From positions 1,488,001 to 1,552,000 of the forward strand of contig NZ_CP191258.1 in the NCBI RefSeq assembly GCF_050410795.1: a stretch of DNA of 64,000 bases. Reading direction: 5' to 3'. The position numbers and the translations under genes were made by a program. Below are positions 17,100 through 25,650 of this stretch, in pieces; within the stretch, counting starts at the first letter, position 1; every line of letters starts with the position of its first letter. Source of the DNA: Fontivita pretiosa (GTDB lineage: Bacteria; Planctomycetota; Phycisphaerae; Tepidisphaerales; Tepidisphaeraceae). The notes beneath the pieces are model-generated. The model was not told where the DNA came from, made no database searches, and saw only the letters and a list, made by a program, of their open reading frames with translations.

Positions 17100-17699
17100 A
17101 TGGACATCGTCACTGCCATCACCGGCGCCAGCGGGGCGTTGTACGCGCAGCGGTTCATTCACGGCCTGGTGGCCGCGGGGGTCAACGTGCACCTGATCGT
17201 CTCGCCGCTGGGGCGCCGGCTGCTGCATGACGAGCTGGGCATGGAGCTGGTGGATCTGGAAGCGCTGGCGGGCACATCGCACCACTCGATCACCCTTTAC
17301 AACTACAACGACGTGGGCGCCAAACTGGCCAGCGGATCGTTCCTTCACGACGGCATGGTGATCGTGCCGTGTTCGAGCAACACGCTGGCGGAGGTGGCGC
17401 ACGGATTGGGCGGCAACCTGATCTCGCGCGCCGCGGCGGTCACGCTCAAGGAGCGCCGCAAGCTCATCCTCGTGCATCGCGAGATGCCCCTTTCTCCGAT
17501 CGATGTGAACAACTACAAAATCCTCTCCGACGCCGGCGCGATCATCGCCAGCGCCAATCCGGGCTTTTACCTGAACCCCACGACCGTGGGCGAGCTTGTT
17601 GACTTCGTCGCCGGAAAGTTGCTGGATCTGCTCGGCGTGAAACATGAGCTGGCGACGCGCTGGGATCCGGTGCATCGAAAGTCCAAGGCCGAAGGATGA
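17100..17699 (+). CDS. ubiX: flavin prenyltransferase UbiX (MqnM-type)
   Basis: A 199-residue enzyme that joins dimethylallyl phosphate to reduced FMN, making the prenyl-FMN cofactor of UbiD decarboxylases. The signature ITGASGALYAQRF (7-19), the PCSSNTLAEVAHGLGGNLI loop and the KLILVHREMPLS segment are complete. It overlaps the UbiA-type gene by four bases (ATGA at 17696-17699), so the two are translationally coupled. Its client is most likely the UbiD homologue at 12643. Confidence 0.95.
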   Translation: MDIVTAITGASGALYAQRFIHGLVAAGVNVHLIVSPLGRRLLHDELGMELVDLEALAGTSHHSITLYNYNDVGAKLASGSFLHDGMVIVPCSSNTLAEVAHGLGGNLISRAAAVTLKERRKLILVHREMPLSPIDVNNYKILSDAGAIIASANPGFYLNPTTVGELVDFVAGKLLDLLGVKHELATRWDPVHRKSKAEG

Positions 17700-18655
17700 A
17701 CGATCAGGTCATCAGCTACGGCTCGCAGGGTCCGGGGCAGAGCGAGGCACGCGTTGCTTCCGCCGTTTGTCCCGGTCCGGCGGCCCTTCATTGTTCGTTT
17801 GTTGTTTTCGCGCGCGACATCAAGGTCAGCCACACGGTCTTTGCCATGCCCTGGGCGTTGCTGGCGACATTCCTGGCCGCCGGCGGCGCGCCGCGGCTGG
17901 GTCAGCTCCTGTTGATCGTGCTGTGCATGGTGACGGCGCGGACGGTTGCGATGTCATCCAACCGTCTGCTCGACGCGGAGCTGGATGCGCGTAATCCACG
18001 GACCGCCGGCCGCGCCATACCCAGCGGGCGGCTCTCGCGCATGTTCTACATCGCCGCCCTGGGCGTCTGCGGGCTGGCGTTTGTGGTTTTGACGTCGCTG
18101 TTCTGGCTGGTGTACGGCAACGTCCTGCCGCTGGCGCTGTCGCTGCCGGTGCTGCTGTTCGTGGGCGCGTATCCTCTGCTCAAGCGGTTCACGAAGCTGT
18201 GCCACTACTATCTGGGGGCCGCGCTGGCGCTGGCGCCGGTGTGCGCGTGGGTTGCCATCGCGCCGAAAATGGACCTGACCCCTTTTTTGATGGCGGCGGC
18301 GGTGCTGCTCTGGACCGCCGGGTTCGACATCATCTATGCCTGCCAGGATTACCACAGCGATCTTCAGACCGGCGTGGTCTCCGTGCCCGCCAGAATCGGC
18401 ATTGGCCCGGCGCTTTGGGTGGCGCGGCTTACCCACGCGGGCAGCTTCGTGGCCATGCTGCTGCTGGGGCTGCACGAACCGCAGCTTGGATTGCTCTACC
18501 TGATCGGCGTCGGATGTGCCGGAGGGCTGCTGATCCTCGAACACGCAATCGTCAGCCCCGATGATCTGTCCAGAGTCGGTCTGGCGTTTTTCACCTTCAA
18601 TGGGATCATCAGTCTGCTTGTGGGCGCACTGGGAGTCATCGACGTGTTCGTTTGA
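17696..18655 (+). CDS. UbiA-family prenyltransferase, probable MqnP
   Basis: A 319-residue membrane prenyltransferase with about eight segments. Both aspartate-rich, Mg-diphosphate-binding motifs are present: NRLLDAELDARNPRT at 89-103 and DIIYACQDYHSDLQTG near 217-232. The N-terminal ~35 residues before FARDIKVSHTVFAMPW are long and weak, so the true start might be later, but the ATGA coupling with ubiX favours this one. In the futalosine pathway MqnP attaches the isoprenoid chain to dihydroxynaphthoate; that assignment follows from the co-located UbiD/UbiX/MenG homologues. Confidence 0.92.
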   Translation: MNDQVISYGSQGPGQSEARVASAVCPGPAALHCSFVVFARDIKVSHTVFAMPWALLATFLAAGGAPRLGQLLLIVLCMVTARTVAMSSNRLLDAELDARNPRTAGRAIPSGRLSRMFYIAALGVCGLAFVVLTSLFWLVYGNVLPLALSLPVLLFVGAYPLLKRFTKLCHYYLGAALALAPVCAWVAIAPKMDLTPFLMAAAVLLWTAGFDIIYACQDYHSDLQTGVVSVPARIGIGPALWVARLTHAGSFVAMLLLGLHEPQLGLLYLIGVGCAGGLLILEHAIVSPDDLSRVGLAFFTFNGIISLLVGALGVIDVFV

Positions 18656-18710
18656 AACAGAGACGCAGACCCAACGGGTAAAGCCGATTACGGCGCAGCG
18701 TGTGGCCTGT

Positions 18711-19748
18711 TCAGCGTGTCGCCGGAGCGGTTGCAGGCGAGGACTGTTGCTGCTTCCACGCCGCCAGCAGACGCTTCTCCTTCTCAGGATCCAGGCCCGC
18801 GCCCCATTTGTGGTTTTCCGGAAGAGTGCGTGCCCAGTTGAGGGTATCACGCGCGGTGTCGGCAAAAGGCCGGCAGTACAGGCCGATCGAAACCGCCCTG
18901 GCGTTGCTCACCCTGGAGAAACCCGCATGCTCGGGGTCGTCCGGAACCCACAGCGGAATCTCCGTCCAGGGCGACACGCCGTTGGCCAGCAGAAACTCCT
19001 GACTGACCCAGGTGAAAAAGGCGTCGGAGGTGCTGACGGCCTTGCAGCCATACAGCATGGCGATCATCGGGAACGGATGCAGCGGCCCCAGGGCGTTGTA
19101 GATTCCCACATGTCCGTCCTCGATGGTGCGGAGGATGAATTCAGCCAGGTCGCGCACATCGATGAACTGCACCGGCGCCATGGGATCGCCGGGCGCCAGC
19201 ACTTCTCCGCCGCGATCAATTCGCACCGGCCAGTAGGTAAAGCGATCGGTGGGATCTCCCGGGCCGACGATCAGCCCCGGTCGAATGATCGTGACGCGTC
19301 CGTGCATGGCCTGCTCGGCGACGCGCTCGCACGCCGCCTTCAGCGGGCCGTACGTTTCGCCGGTGACCTTCTCGATCGTCGGATCATCCAGTTGTGCCAC
19401 CGGCGCGGTCTCATCGATGCCGATGCGGCTCATGTCGGCATAGACCGAAACAGTGGACACAAACACGTATTGCCTGACGTTGGGCGCCAGCAGCTCGGCT
19501 GATGCCTTCACGTGTCGCGGAACATATCCGGAGGTATCGACGACGGCGTCCCACTTTCGCCCCTCCAGGGCCTTGATGCCGCCGTTCCTGTTCGGATCGC
19601 GATCCCCCTGGAGTTTTTCGTGATGCGGAAACAGATGGGGATTGGTCCGCCCGCGGTTGAAGAGAGTAACGGTATGCTGGTGTGCGGTAGCCAGCTCCAC
19701 AAAGTGCGGGCCGAGAAACCCCGTGCCGCCGAGGATAAGGATTTTCAT
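18711..19748 (-). CDS. NAD-dependent epimerase/dehydratase family protein
   Basis: An extended SDR protein of 345 residues. It starts at MKILILGGTGFLGPHFVELA, the GxxGxxG NAD-binding loop; the frame extends upstream, but without family sequence. The active-site YGPLK (YxxxK) follows a VSVYADM serine region. The C-terminal half contains SRVSNARAVSIGLYCRPFADTARDTL, seen in planctomycete and Bacteroidetes members annotated as isoflavone-reductase-like or nucleoside-diphosphate-sugar epimerases. The exact reaction is unknown. The last residues are a low-complexity QQQSSPATAPATR tail. Confidence 0.85.
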   Translation of the reverse strand: MKILILGGTGFLGPHFVELATAHQHTVTLFNRGRTNPHLFPHHEKLQGDRDPNRNGGIKALEGRKWDAVVDTSGYVPRHVKASAELLAPNVRQYVFVSTVSVYADMSRIGIDETAPVAQLDDPTIEKVTGETYGPLKAACERVAEQAMHGRVTIIRPGLIVGPGDPTDRFTYWPVRIDRGGEVLAPGDPMAPVQFIDVRDLAEFILRTIEDGHVGIYNALGPLHPFPMIAMLYGCKAVSTSDAFFTWVSQEFLLANGVSPWTEIPLWVPDDPEHAGFSRVSNARAVSIGLYCRPFADTARDTLNWARTLPENHKWGAGLDPEKEKRLLAAWKQQQSSPATAPATR

Positions 19749-19836
19749 GACTGATGCTCCGGCGCGTGCGACGCGGCGGCATTGTAACCGACGCCGGGCC
19801 ATATCTCCCGTGCGTTGAGCTTACCCTGCGACTGGA

Positions 19837-21357
19837 CTATGCAATGTGGCTGATCGCCGCCTGGAGCTTTTCCAGGCTGATCGGCTTGGTCAGGTGGGCG
19901 GAGAAGCCAACGTCGCGGCTGCGGCGGATGTCTTCCTCCATGCCGTAGCCGCTGACGGCGATCCCCTTGAGCTGGTACATCTGCCGCAGCTCGCGCATGA
20001 GATCCAGCCCGCTGCCATCGGGCAAGCCCAGGTCGCTGATGAGCAGGTCGAACTTTTCGCTTCGGGCGGCCTGGAGGGCGGTCTGCACGGAACTGGCGGT
20101 GCGCACGTCGTAATCCAACCCCTGAAGCAGGCGACTCATGACCCGCGCGGTCATCTCGTGATCCTCGACCAGCAGGATCCGCAGTCCGCGTCGTGGAGAA
20201 TCCGCTGTCCGCGGCGCGGTATTGGACGGCGCCGGGGCGGGAATGGTCGCCATCTCCACCGTGAACGTCGCACCGCGGTTGGGTCCTTCGCTGTGGGCGC
20301 GGATCACCCCGCCGTGCATGTCGATCAGTGCCTTGCTGATCGCCAGTCCCAGTCCCAGCCCGCCGAAGTGACGCGTGATGTTTCGGCTGCCCTGCTCGAA
20401 GGCATCGAAGATCCTGTCCAGCACGTGCGGCTCGATGCCAATGCCGTCGTCAGCCACGGAGATGATCAGCCGGTCGTCCGGGCCGTTGCAGGTCCTGACC
20501 TGTATGTTGCCACCTTCAGGCGTGAACTTCACGGCGTTGCGGATCAGGTTCCACAGCACCTGTGCCAGCCGCGCCGAATCGGCCCAGACGTAATGACGCC
20601 GGGCGCGCAGCTCCAGCGTGAGCTTCAGGCGTTTGAGGTTGATGTCGCTGCCGCAGCAGCTCTGGGCGGCGTCGCGCACCAGGGCGTGTGCATCCACCGC
20701 CTCGCAGTGCAGCTCGAGTTTGCCGCGCGCCACACGGGTCAGATCAAGCAGGTCGTCGATCAGGCGAGCCTCCAGCTCGACATTGCGGCGGATCAGACCC
20801 AGGTCTTCGCGAAGCCGCGGCGGCACAGACGGATCGGTCTCCAGCGCCGAGGCCGTCATCAGCACCGGCGCCAGCGGCGTACGCAACTCGTGACTCAGTT
20901 GCGCCAGGAAGTGATCCTTGGCGCGGTTGGCGGCCTCGGCAGCTTCCTTGGCACGCGTCAGCTCGTCCTCGAATCGCCGACGCTCGGTGATGTCCTGGAA
21001 ACAGCATACCGCGCCGATGAGCTTGCCGGTGGCATCGCGCAGCGGGCCAATGTTCAGCGACACGTTGATCCGCGACCCGTCGGGACGCTGCATCATCACT
21101 TCCAGGTCCGACCGCGCCACCCCGTCGGACAGCACATTGGCCACCGGCGACTGATCGTGCGGCAGCGGCTGACCGTCGGGCGTGAACAGCCGCACCGACC
21201 CGCAGAAACGCTCCTGGGGATCATCGCGGCGAGGGTAACGGCCCCACAATTCGGCAGCGCGACGGTTGTATCCGTGAATGACCCCGTTGCGCTCCACGAC
21301 GTACACCCCCACGGGGATCAGCTCAAGCGAATCATCGCGAAAGACAGCCTGGAGCAC
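19837..21357 (-). CDS. PAS hybrid histidine kinase with C-terminal receiver
   Basis: A soluble hybrid kinase of 506 residues if translation starts at the GTG at 21357, which has AAAGGA nine bases upstream. The open frame runs on to 21600, but that part is not domain-like and would overlap the divergent M24 gene. The order is a PAS domain (about 10-120), then the His box FLAQLSHELRTPL with H156, N box LWNLIRNAVKFTP, G1 VADDGIGI and G2 GGLGLGLAIS. A receiver follows from about 393 with D442 in LLISDLGLPDG and the conserved KPI. There is no transmembrane segment. The signal and partner are unknown, and no separate response regulator is adjacent. Confidence 0.9.
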   Translation of the reverse strand: MLQAVFRDDSLELIPVGVYVVERNGVIHGYNRRAAELWGRYPRRDDPQERFCGSVRLFTPDGQPLPHDQSPVANVLSDGVARSDLEVMMQRPDGSRINVSLNIGPLRDATGKLIGAVCCFQDITERRRFEDELTRAKEAAEAANRAKDHFLAQLSHELRTPLAPVLMTASALETDPSVPPRLREDLGLIRRNVELEARLIDDLLDLTRVARGKLELHCEAVDAHALVRDAAQSCCGSDINLKRLKLTLELRARRHYVWADSARLAQVLWNLIRNAVKFTPEGGNIQVRTCNGPDDRLIISVADDGIGIEPHVLDRIFDAFEQGSRNITRHFGGLGLGLAISKALIDMHGGVIRAHSEGPNRGATFTVEMATIPAPAPSNTAPRTADSPRRGLRILLVEDHEMTARVMSRLLQGLDYDVRTASSVQTALQAARSEKFDLLISDLGLPDGSGLDLMRELRQMYQLKGIAVSGYGMEEDIRRSRDVGFSAHLTKPISLEKLQAAISHIA

Positions 21358-21568
21358 GGCGAGCAGTCCTTTGCAGACTCTGTGATTCAGAACCGGGACC
21401 GGACGAATGCGGCGCAACCTGATCCAGCGCGACTGGAAAATGTCCTCACAGCCACCTGCAACCCCTGCAAAGCATAGATCAACTGCCGCGGAATTCCAGT
21501 CGGAAATTCCGTCGTCGCCAGCAGCCAGCGGGTATTCCTCGCGGGCAGGTTGTGGTAGGAATATTCGC

Positions 21569-22684
21569 ATGAGCAACGACGATCGTGAATGGCAGATCAA
21601 GCAGAAGAAGCTTGGCGCGTTTCTTCAGCGCCACGGGCTGGACGGGGTGGTTCTGTGGCATCGCAGCAACTTCGCCTGGGTCACCGGCGGCGGGGATAAC
21701 CACATTGCCAACAACTCGCCGGTGGGTGTGGCGGCGATTCTGGCAACGGCCGAGTCAAGGCTGTGCCTGGCGAACACAATTGAAGCACCCCGAATGCAGC
21801 AGGAGGAGCTTGCCGGGCTCGACATCGACGTCGTCAGTTTCCCCTGGTACGACCGCGCTGCGGCGCAAAAGACCGCGAAAGAGGTGTTCGGGAGTTTGCG
21901 GCTGGCCACCGATGCCGATGAGTTCGGTCTGGGTCTGCCTCCGCTGCCGGGGGATTTCGCGGAGCTTCGCTGGTCCTTGACCGAGGCAGAAATTGCGCGA
22001 TACCGCGACGGCGGCAAACGCGCCTCGCAGGCCATGGAACAAGCCTGCCGGCAGCTCAAGCCCGGCATGACCGAGCACGAGGTCGCCGGCATCCTCGATC
22101 ACTGCGTCCATGCCGCAGGATGCAATCCGGTCGTGACCTTGATTTCCGCCGATGATCGACTTACCCAGTTCCGGCATCCGATCCCAACCAGCCTGAAGAT
22201 CCGCAGGCACGTGATGCTGGTGAGCTGTGCGGAGTTCGGCGGGCTGATCAGCAATCTGACGCGCTTCGTGCACTTCGGGCGACTGCCAGACGAACTGCGC
22301 AAGAAACAGCAGGCGATCTGCAACATCGACGCGGCGGTGAATCTGGCCACACGTCCGGGACGCACGCTGGGGCAGATCTTCCGCGACCTTCAGGCCGCCT
22401 ACGCTCGCGAAGGCTGGCCGGACCAGTGGCAACTTCATCACCAGGGTGGCTCCACCGGCTATGTCGCCCGGGAAGCCTTCGCCACTCCCGACAGCACCAT
22501 ACAGGTGTTGGAGGATCAGGCCTTCGCATGGAACCCCTCGATCGTCGGCGCCAAGAGCGAAGACACGGTGCTGATCACCGGTCAGGGCCTGGACGTTCTA
22601 ACAGCAGCGTCGCCCGAGTTTCCGCAGGTCGTTGGCGTGTCGGAGCTGGGCACGCTCCCGCGAGCGGGGATCCTCGAGCGGTAG
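21569..22684 (+). CDS. M24-fold (creatinase/aminopeptidase P-like) protein lacking metal ligands
   Basis: A 371-residue protein, start ATG 21569 with TAGGAA upstream. The N-terminal domain resembles creatinase/prolidase, and the C-terminal pita-bread domain begins near residue 138. Of the five metal ligands in active M24 peptidases, three are replaced: the two Asp positions read VSCAEFGGLISNLTR (S219, N229) and the first Glu reads AWNPS (N322). The His region (H290/H291) and the final Glu (E331 in KSEDTVLIT) remain. It is therefore unlikely to be a metallopeptidase. A creatinase-like metal-free hydrolase or a binding protein is possible. Confidence 0.82.
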   Translation: MSNDDREWQIKQKKLGAFLQRHGLDGVVLWHRSNFAWVTGGGDNHIANNSPVGVAAILATAESRLCLANTIEAPRMQQEELAGLDIDVVSFPWYDRAAAQKTAKEVFGSLRLATDADEFGLGLPPLPGDFAELRWSLTEAEIARYRDGGKRASQAMEQACRQLKPGMTEHEVAGILDHCVHAAGCNPVVTLISADDRLTQFRHPIPTSLKIRRHVMLVSCAEFGGLISNLTRFVHFGRLPDELRKKQQAICNIDAAVNLATRPGRTLGQIFRDLQAAYAREGWPDQWQLHHQGGSTGYVAREAFATPDSTIQVLEDQAFAWNPSIVGAKSEDTVLITGQGLDVLTAASPEFPQVVGVSELGTLPRAGILER

Positions 22685-22985
22685 ATCGTTCGAGGCGAAC
22701 CAGTTCGGAACAGACGATCCGCGCCAGGCCATGTGCCGCGGATTCCGGACCGGCGTTTGTGCCCGGTTTTTTGGGCGGCGCCGCGCAAGGGCGGAAGCAA
22801 CCGCAATGCCCGCCACGCCAAGCCCCGACTCCACTTTGGCTTGCGCGACTTGACCAGGCCGTGCCCGCCCCCGGCTTTTCTGTGCCGTTTTGCCCTTGAC
22901 GCCGCGCCCTCGCATAGCTTCAATACCGCCACTTTTCAAACCCGTGCTGTCTGTTAACGGCTGTCTCTTTACGACGGATAGGTCT
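22685..22985 (+). promoter_or_regulatory. leader and promoter region of the polyacidic protein gene
   Basis: About 300 bases without a gene. A TTGACG at 22896-22901 is followed about 17 bases later by TTCAAT, a weak sigma-70-like pair. The rest is GC-rich and shows no recognised riboswitch or leader peptide. Confidence 0.3.
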
Positions 22986-23447
22986 ATGAAAACCGAACTG
23001 GAATCGCATGAGCTGATGGACGTGCTCAGCGCCGCGGCAACGTCCACAGTCTCCGAGTGGCTTGCGCCGGCCCGCTGCAATCTCGAAGCCGGCTTCTACG
23101 CAGACTTCGACACCGACTTGAATCCCGACACACTCCCCCAGGCCGCCAAACGCCGCGCCCGCAGGGAAGAGGAGGAAGAAGAAGACGAGGACCTGGAGGA
23201 GGAAGAAGAGGAGACCGAAGAAGAGGAAGAGGAGGAGGAAGAAGAAGCGTTCGAGGAGGAGGAAGAAGAGGAGGAGGAAGAGGAAGAGGACGAAGACTTC
23301 GAGGATGAAGACGAGGATTTCGAGGACGAGGACGAAGACCTCGATGAAGACGAGGAAGAAGACGAGGAAGAGGACTTCGACAACCCCGACGATGAGGATG
23401 AGGACTTCGACGACGAAGACGACGACTTCGATGATGACGACGAGTGA
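22986..23447 (+). CDS. polyacidic low-complexity protein
   Basis: A 153-residue protein. Residues 1-60 look like an ordinary soluble segment (MKTELESHELMDVLSAAATS and on) ending in a basic KRRARR patch. Residues 61-153 contain 81 Asp or Glu out of 93. Glu dominates up to about 105, then Glu/Asp mixtures, then Asp at the end. Aromatic or leucine residues punctuate the second half at 105, 112 and 119, then 141 and 148, a seven-residue spacing. A strong terminator lies 50 bases downstream, which supports a real transcript. No domain is recognised. Chaperone, DNA-mimic or ion-binding roles are possible but unproven. Confidence 0.7.
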   Translation: MKTELESHELMDVLSAAATSTVSEWLAPARCNLEAGFYADFDTDLNPDTLPQAAKRRARREEEEEEDEDLEEEEEETEEEEEEEEEEAFEEEEEEEEEEEEDEDFEDEDEDFEDEDEDLDEDEEEDEEEDFDNPDDEDEDFDDEDDDFDDDDE

Positions 23448-23497
23448 TGGATGCGTCGATCGTCGCTGTCAGGCCGGGGTTTGAACAGATCTTCAGC

Positions 23498-23530
23498 AAG
23501 CCCGGGGAACCGTGTGTTCCCCGGGCTTTA
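23498..23530 (+). terminator. hairpin terminator after the polyacidic gene
   Basis: A perfect 13-base-pair stem, arms AAGCCCGGGGAAC and GTTCCCCGGGCTT, with a five-base loop, followed by TATCTTG. The T run is short. It also sits at the 3' end of the convergent arfB gene, so it may serve both strands. Confidence 0.8.
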
Positions 23531-23539
23531 TCTTGCGCT

Positions 23540-23998
23540 TCAGCACTGCTGTGGCTCGACGCCGCGACGCTCGATTTTGAGCTGCCCGCGGCGGCGTTTG
23601 GCCTGCATGCGACGCTGGATAGCCGAGCGGGTCGGGCGGGTCTTGTGACGCGGTTTGGGCTCGTGACGCGCCGCGAGGACAAGCTGCCGAAGGCGGTCGA
23701 GAACTTCCTGGCGATTGGCCTGCTGCGACCGCCGCGATTGCGAGACCAGATGAATCTCGCCGGCGTCGGTGAGCCTGGTGCCGGCGGCAGCGCGCAGGCG
23801 GGCCAGGGCGCGATTACTCAGACCGCTGATCGCGTCGAGCCTGACCCACAGCTCCGCGCGGGTGTTGAGCTTGTTGACGTTTTGTCCGCCGGGCCCGCCG
23901 GCGCGCGAGAACTGCATTCTCAGCCCGCTGGGCGAAACGAACACGCCCGGTGCGATCGGAATCCTGCCCTCGAATCGAGGTTGTGACGAATCGATCAT
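23540..23998 (-). CDS. arfB: alternative ribosome-rescue peptidyl-tRNA hydrolase ArfB (YaeJ)
   Basis: A 152-residue protein with the release-factor catalytic motif in SRAGGPGGQNVNKLNT (GGQ). The lack of codon-recognition domains and the basic C-terminal tail (KPRHKTRPTRSAIQRRMQAKRRRGQ) identify ArfB, which frees ribosomes stalled without a stop codon by inserting the tail in the mRNA channel. The start is the ATG at 23998 with GGAG about a dozen bases upstream; an ATG four codons earlier is possible. It follows the small membrane-protein gene by about 30 bases and may be co-transcribed with it. Confidence 0.92.
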   Translation of the reverse strand: MIDSSQPRFEGRIPIAPGVFVSPSGLRMQFSRAGGPGGQNVNKLNTRAELWVRLDAISGLSNRALARLRAAAGTRLTDAGEIHLVSQSRRSQQANRQEVLDRLRQLVLAARHEPKPRHKTRPTRSAIQRRMQAKRRRGQLKIERRGVEPQQC

Positions 23999-24027
23999 GG
24001 TGCACAGCATCTCCGCCCGGCCCGCGC

Positions 24028-24606
24028 TCACTGCGCCACCGCCGGGCCTTGCTGCGCCGGGCTGGTGCTGGGGGCTGTCTGGGTGTTGCCTGGCTCAGAG
24101 TCTGGCTCGTCGGTGTAGGGGATCGGCGGCAGCGCGATCACCTGCGGCTCGACGGACAGCGGACGCCGCCGAACATACTCTGCGGTCGTACCCAGGAAAA
24201 TCGCCACCATCAGAATCATCAGCGTCACGCGCATCCATGCCAGCGGGTAGCGCGGCGGCCTTGGCCCGGCGACCAGACCCAGGGCGATGCCGATCCCCAG
24301 CACGCCCAGTATCGCGTGCGCCATCCACCAGGGTCCTGCCTCGGCCATGTTCTTGTACGCCGCCCAGTTGCGATAGGTGGTGGCAGCGCCGGTGAGGATG
24401 ATGACCGCGGCGCAAAACCAGACCAGCCCCCGAAACGCCCACCGCGCCCGCGCGAAGATCCACAGCTTCTGTTCGTCCTTCATCTCATCGATCGCCACCG
24501 GCACGATCAACTCATAGAACAGCATGCCGCCGACCAGCAGGGCGGTGGCGACCACGTGCAGGTAGCGGCTGAGCAGAAAGGCGAAGTTGATGAGGATTTC
24601 GTCCAT
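24028..24606 (-). CDS. four-helix membrane protein, CopD/DUF2269-like
   Basis: A 192-residue membrane protein starting at MDEILINFAFLLSRYLHVVATALLVGGMLFYEL; the ATG at 24606 is preferred over a longer frame. Four hydrophobic segments are visible, near 5-28, 55-78, 90-115 and 120-142. A proline-, serine- and glutamine-rich tail of about 45 residues follows. Histidine 16 (RYLHVV) and the first helix resemble CopD-type and cytochrome-b-like small membrane proteins. The function is unknown. It probably forms a two-gene unit with arfB. Confidence 0.75.
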   Translation of the reverse strand: MDEILINFAFLLSRYLHVVATALLVGGMLFYELIVPVAIDEMKDEQKLWIFARARWAFRGLVWFCAAVIILTGAATTYRNWAAYKNMAEAGPWWMAHAILGVLGIGIALGLVAGPRPPRYPLAWMRVTLMILMVAIFLGTTAEYVRRRPLSVEPQVIALPPIPYTDEPDSEPGNTQTAPSTSPAQQGPAVAQ

Positions 24607-24728
24607 TGCAGTGGCAAGCCCCTGTAATCCGGTTCGCGACGACAAATATTACCGCCTGCGCCACGCTCCGGCGAAGGTATACTCTGTTGCGGTGAATTAC
24701 CACTGTTATCGTCCTCACGGAGGTGCCT

Positions 24729-25445
24729 ATGGCAATCAGAGTCGGTGTGCTTCTGAGCGGTTGTGGCGTTTTCGACGGAAGCGAGATTCACGAGGCGGTG
24801 AGCATCCTGATCGCACTGGACCGACGCGGGGCCAACACCATCTGCCTGGCGCCCAACATTCCCCAGGCCGAAGTCGTCAATCATCTGACCCGCAAACGTG
24901 ACCCCAAGGCGCAGCGCAACGTCCTGGAAGAGGCCGCCCGCATCGCCCGCGGCAAGATTCAGGATCTGGCCACGATCTCGGCCCAGGATTTGGACGCGCT
25001 GGTCCTGCCGGGCGGTTTCGGAGCGGCAAAAAACCTGTCCGACTACGCCTTCCGGGGCACCGAAGCCCGCGTCCTCGAGCAGGTCAGGAAGCTGTTCATC
25101 GAAATGCACCAGGCGCGCAAGCCAATCGGACTGGCGTGCATCGCGCCGGTTCTGGCGGCACGGGTCTTCGGGGAGATGGGTCTGCGGCCCAAGCTCACCA
25201 TCGGCACCGACCCCGACACCGCCGCCGCCATCAACAAAATGGGCGGACAGCACCAGGACGTCGGGCCGACCGATGTCTGCATCGACGAGCAGAACAAGCT
25301 GGTCACCACCCCCTGCTACATGAACGATGTGGGCCCGTGGATCGTCTATCAGGGCGCTGAGCGGATGGTAGAGGAGGTGCTGCGTCTGGCGGGCGATGTC
25401 GCCGCGGGCGTCCGACAGCACATGGCGACGATCGGAAAACCGTGA
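24729..25445 (+). CDS. elbB: glyoxalase ElbB (DJ-1/PfpI superfamily)
   Basis: A 238-residue protein of the class I glutamine amidotransferase-like fold. The start is the ATG at 24729, with GGAGGT five bases upstream. Typical ElbB features are VGVLLSGCGVFDGSEIHEAVSILIALDRRGA, the VLPGGFGAAKNLSDYA elbow, and the nucleophile cysteine in GLACIAPV (about residue 139). ElbB has glyoxalase III-like activity and has been linked genetically to isoprenoid synthesis. It stands alone, and a region with short inverted repeats follows. Confidence 0.95.
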   Translation: MAIRVGVLLSGCGVFDGSEIHEAVSILIALDRRGANTICLAPNIPQAEVVNHLTRKRDPKAQRNVLEEAARIARGKIQDLATISAQDLDALVLPGGFGAAKNLSDYAFRGTEARVLEQVRKLFIEMHQARKPIGLACIAPVLAARVFGEMGLRPKLTIGTDPDTAAAINKMGGQHQDVGPTDVCIDEQNKLVTTPCYMNDVGPWIVYQGAERMVEEVLRLAGDVAAGVRQHMATIGKP

Positions 25446-25650
25446 GTTCCAACGATCAATCCACGACAGAGCGATCAGGGCAGAACACCACCGGCAACTT
25501 TGCCAGGATCAACCAATGATCAGGCCCGCTCGTGCCGCGCCTGGTCACTGAGAATCTGAACGCTCATTGGTGACTGGTCATCAGTCATTCATATGGTCAT
25601 GTGCCCTGTCCATTGCGCGTCACGGCCTCTACGCCGGCCGCACGGGGTTG

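Noticed and set aside
19846..21477. 543-codon plus-strand open frame opposite the histidine kinase
   Set aside because: All kinase and receiver motifs are on the minus strand. The plus-strand frame is a shadow.
23096..23383. Poly-serine protein on the minus strand
   Set aside because: It is simply the complement of the GAG/GAA/GAC repeats of the polyacidic gene (CTC/TTC/TCG/TCC), so serine runs are expected by chance.
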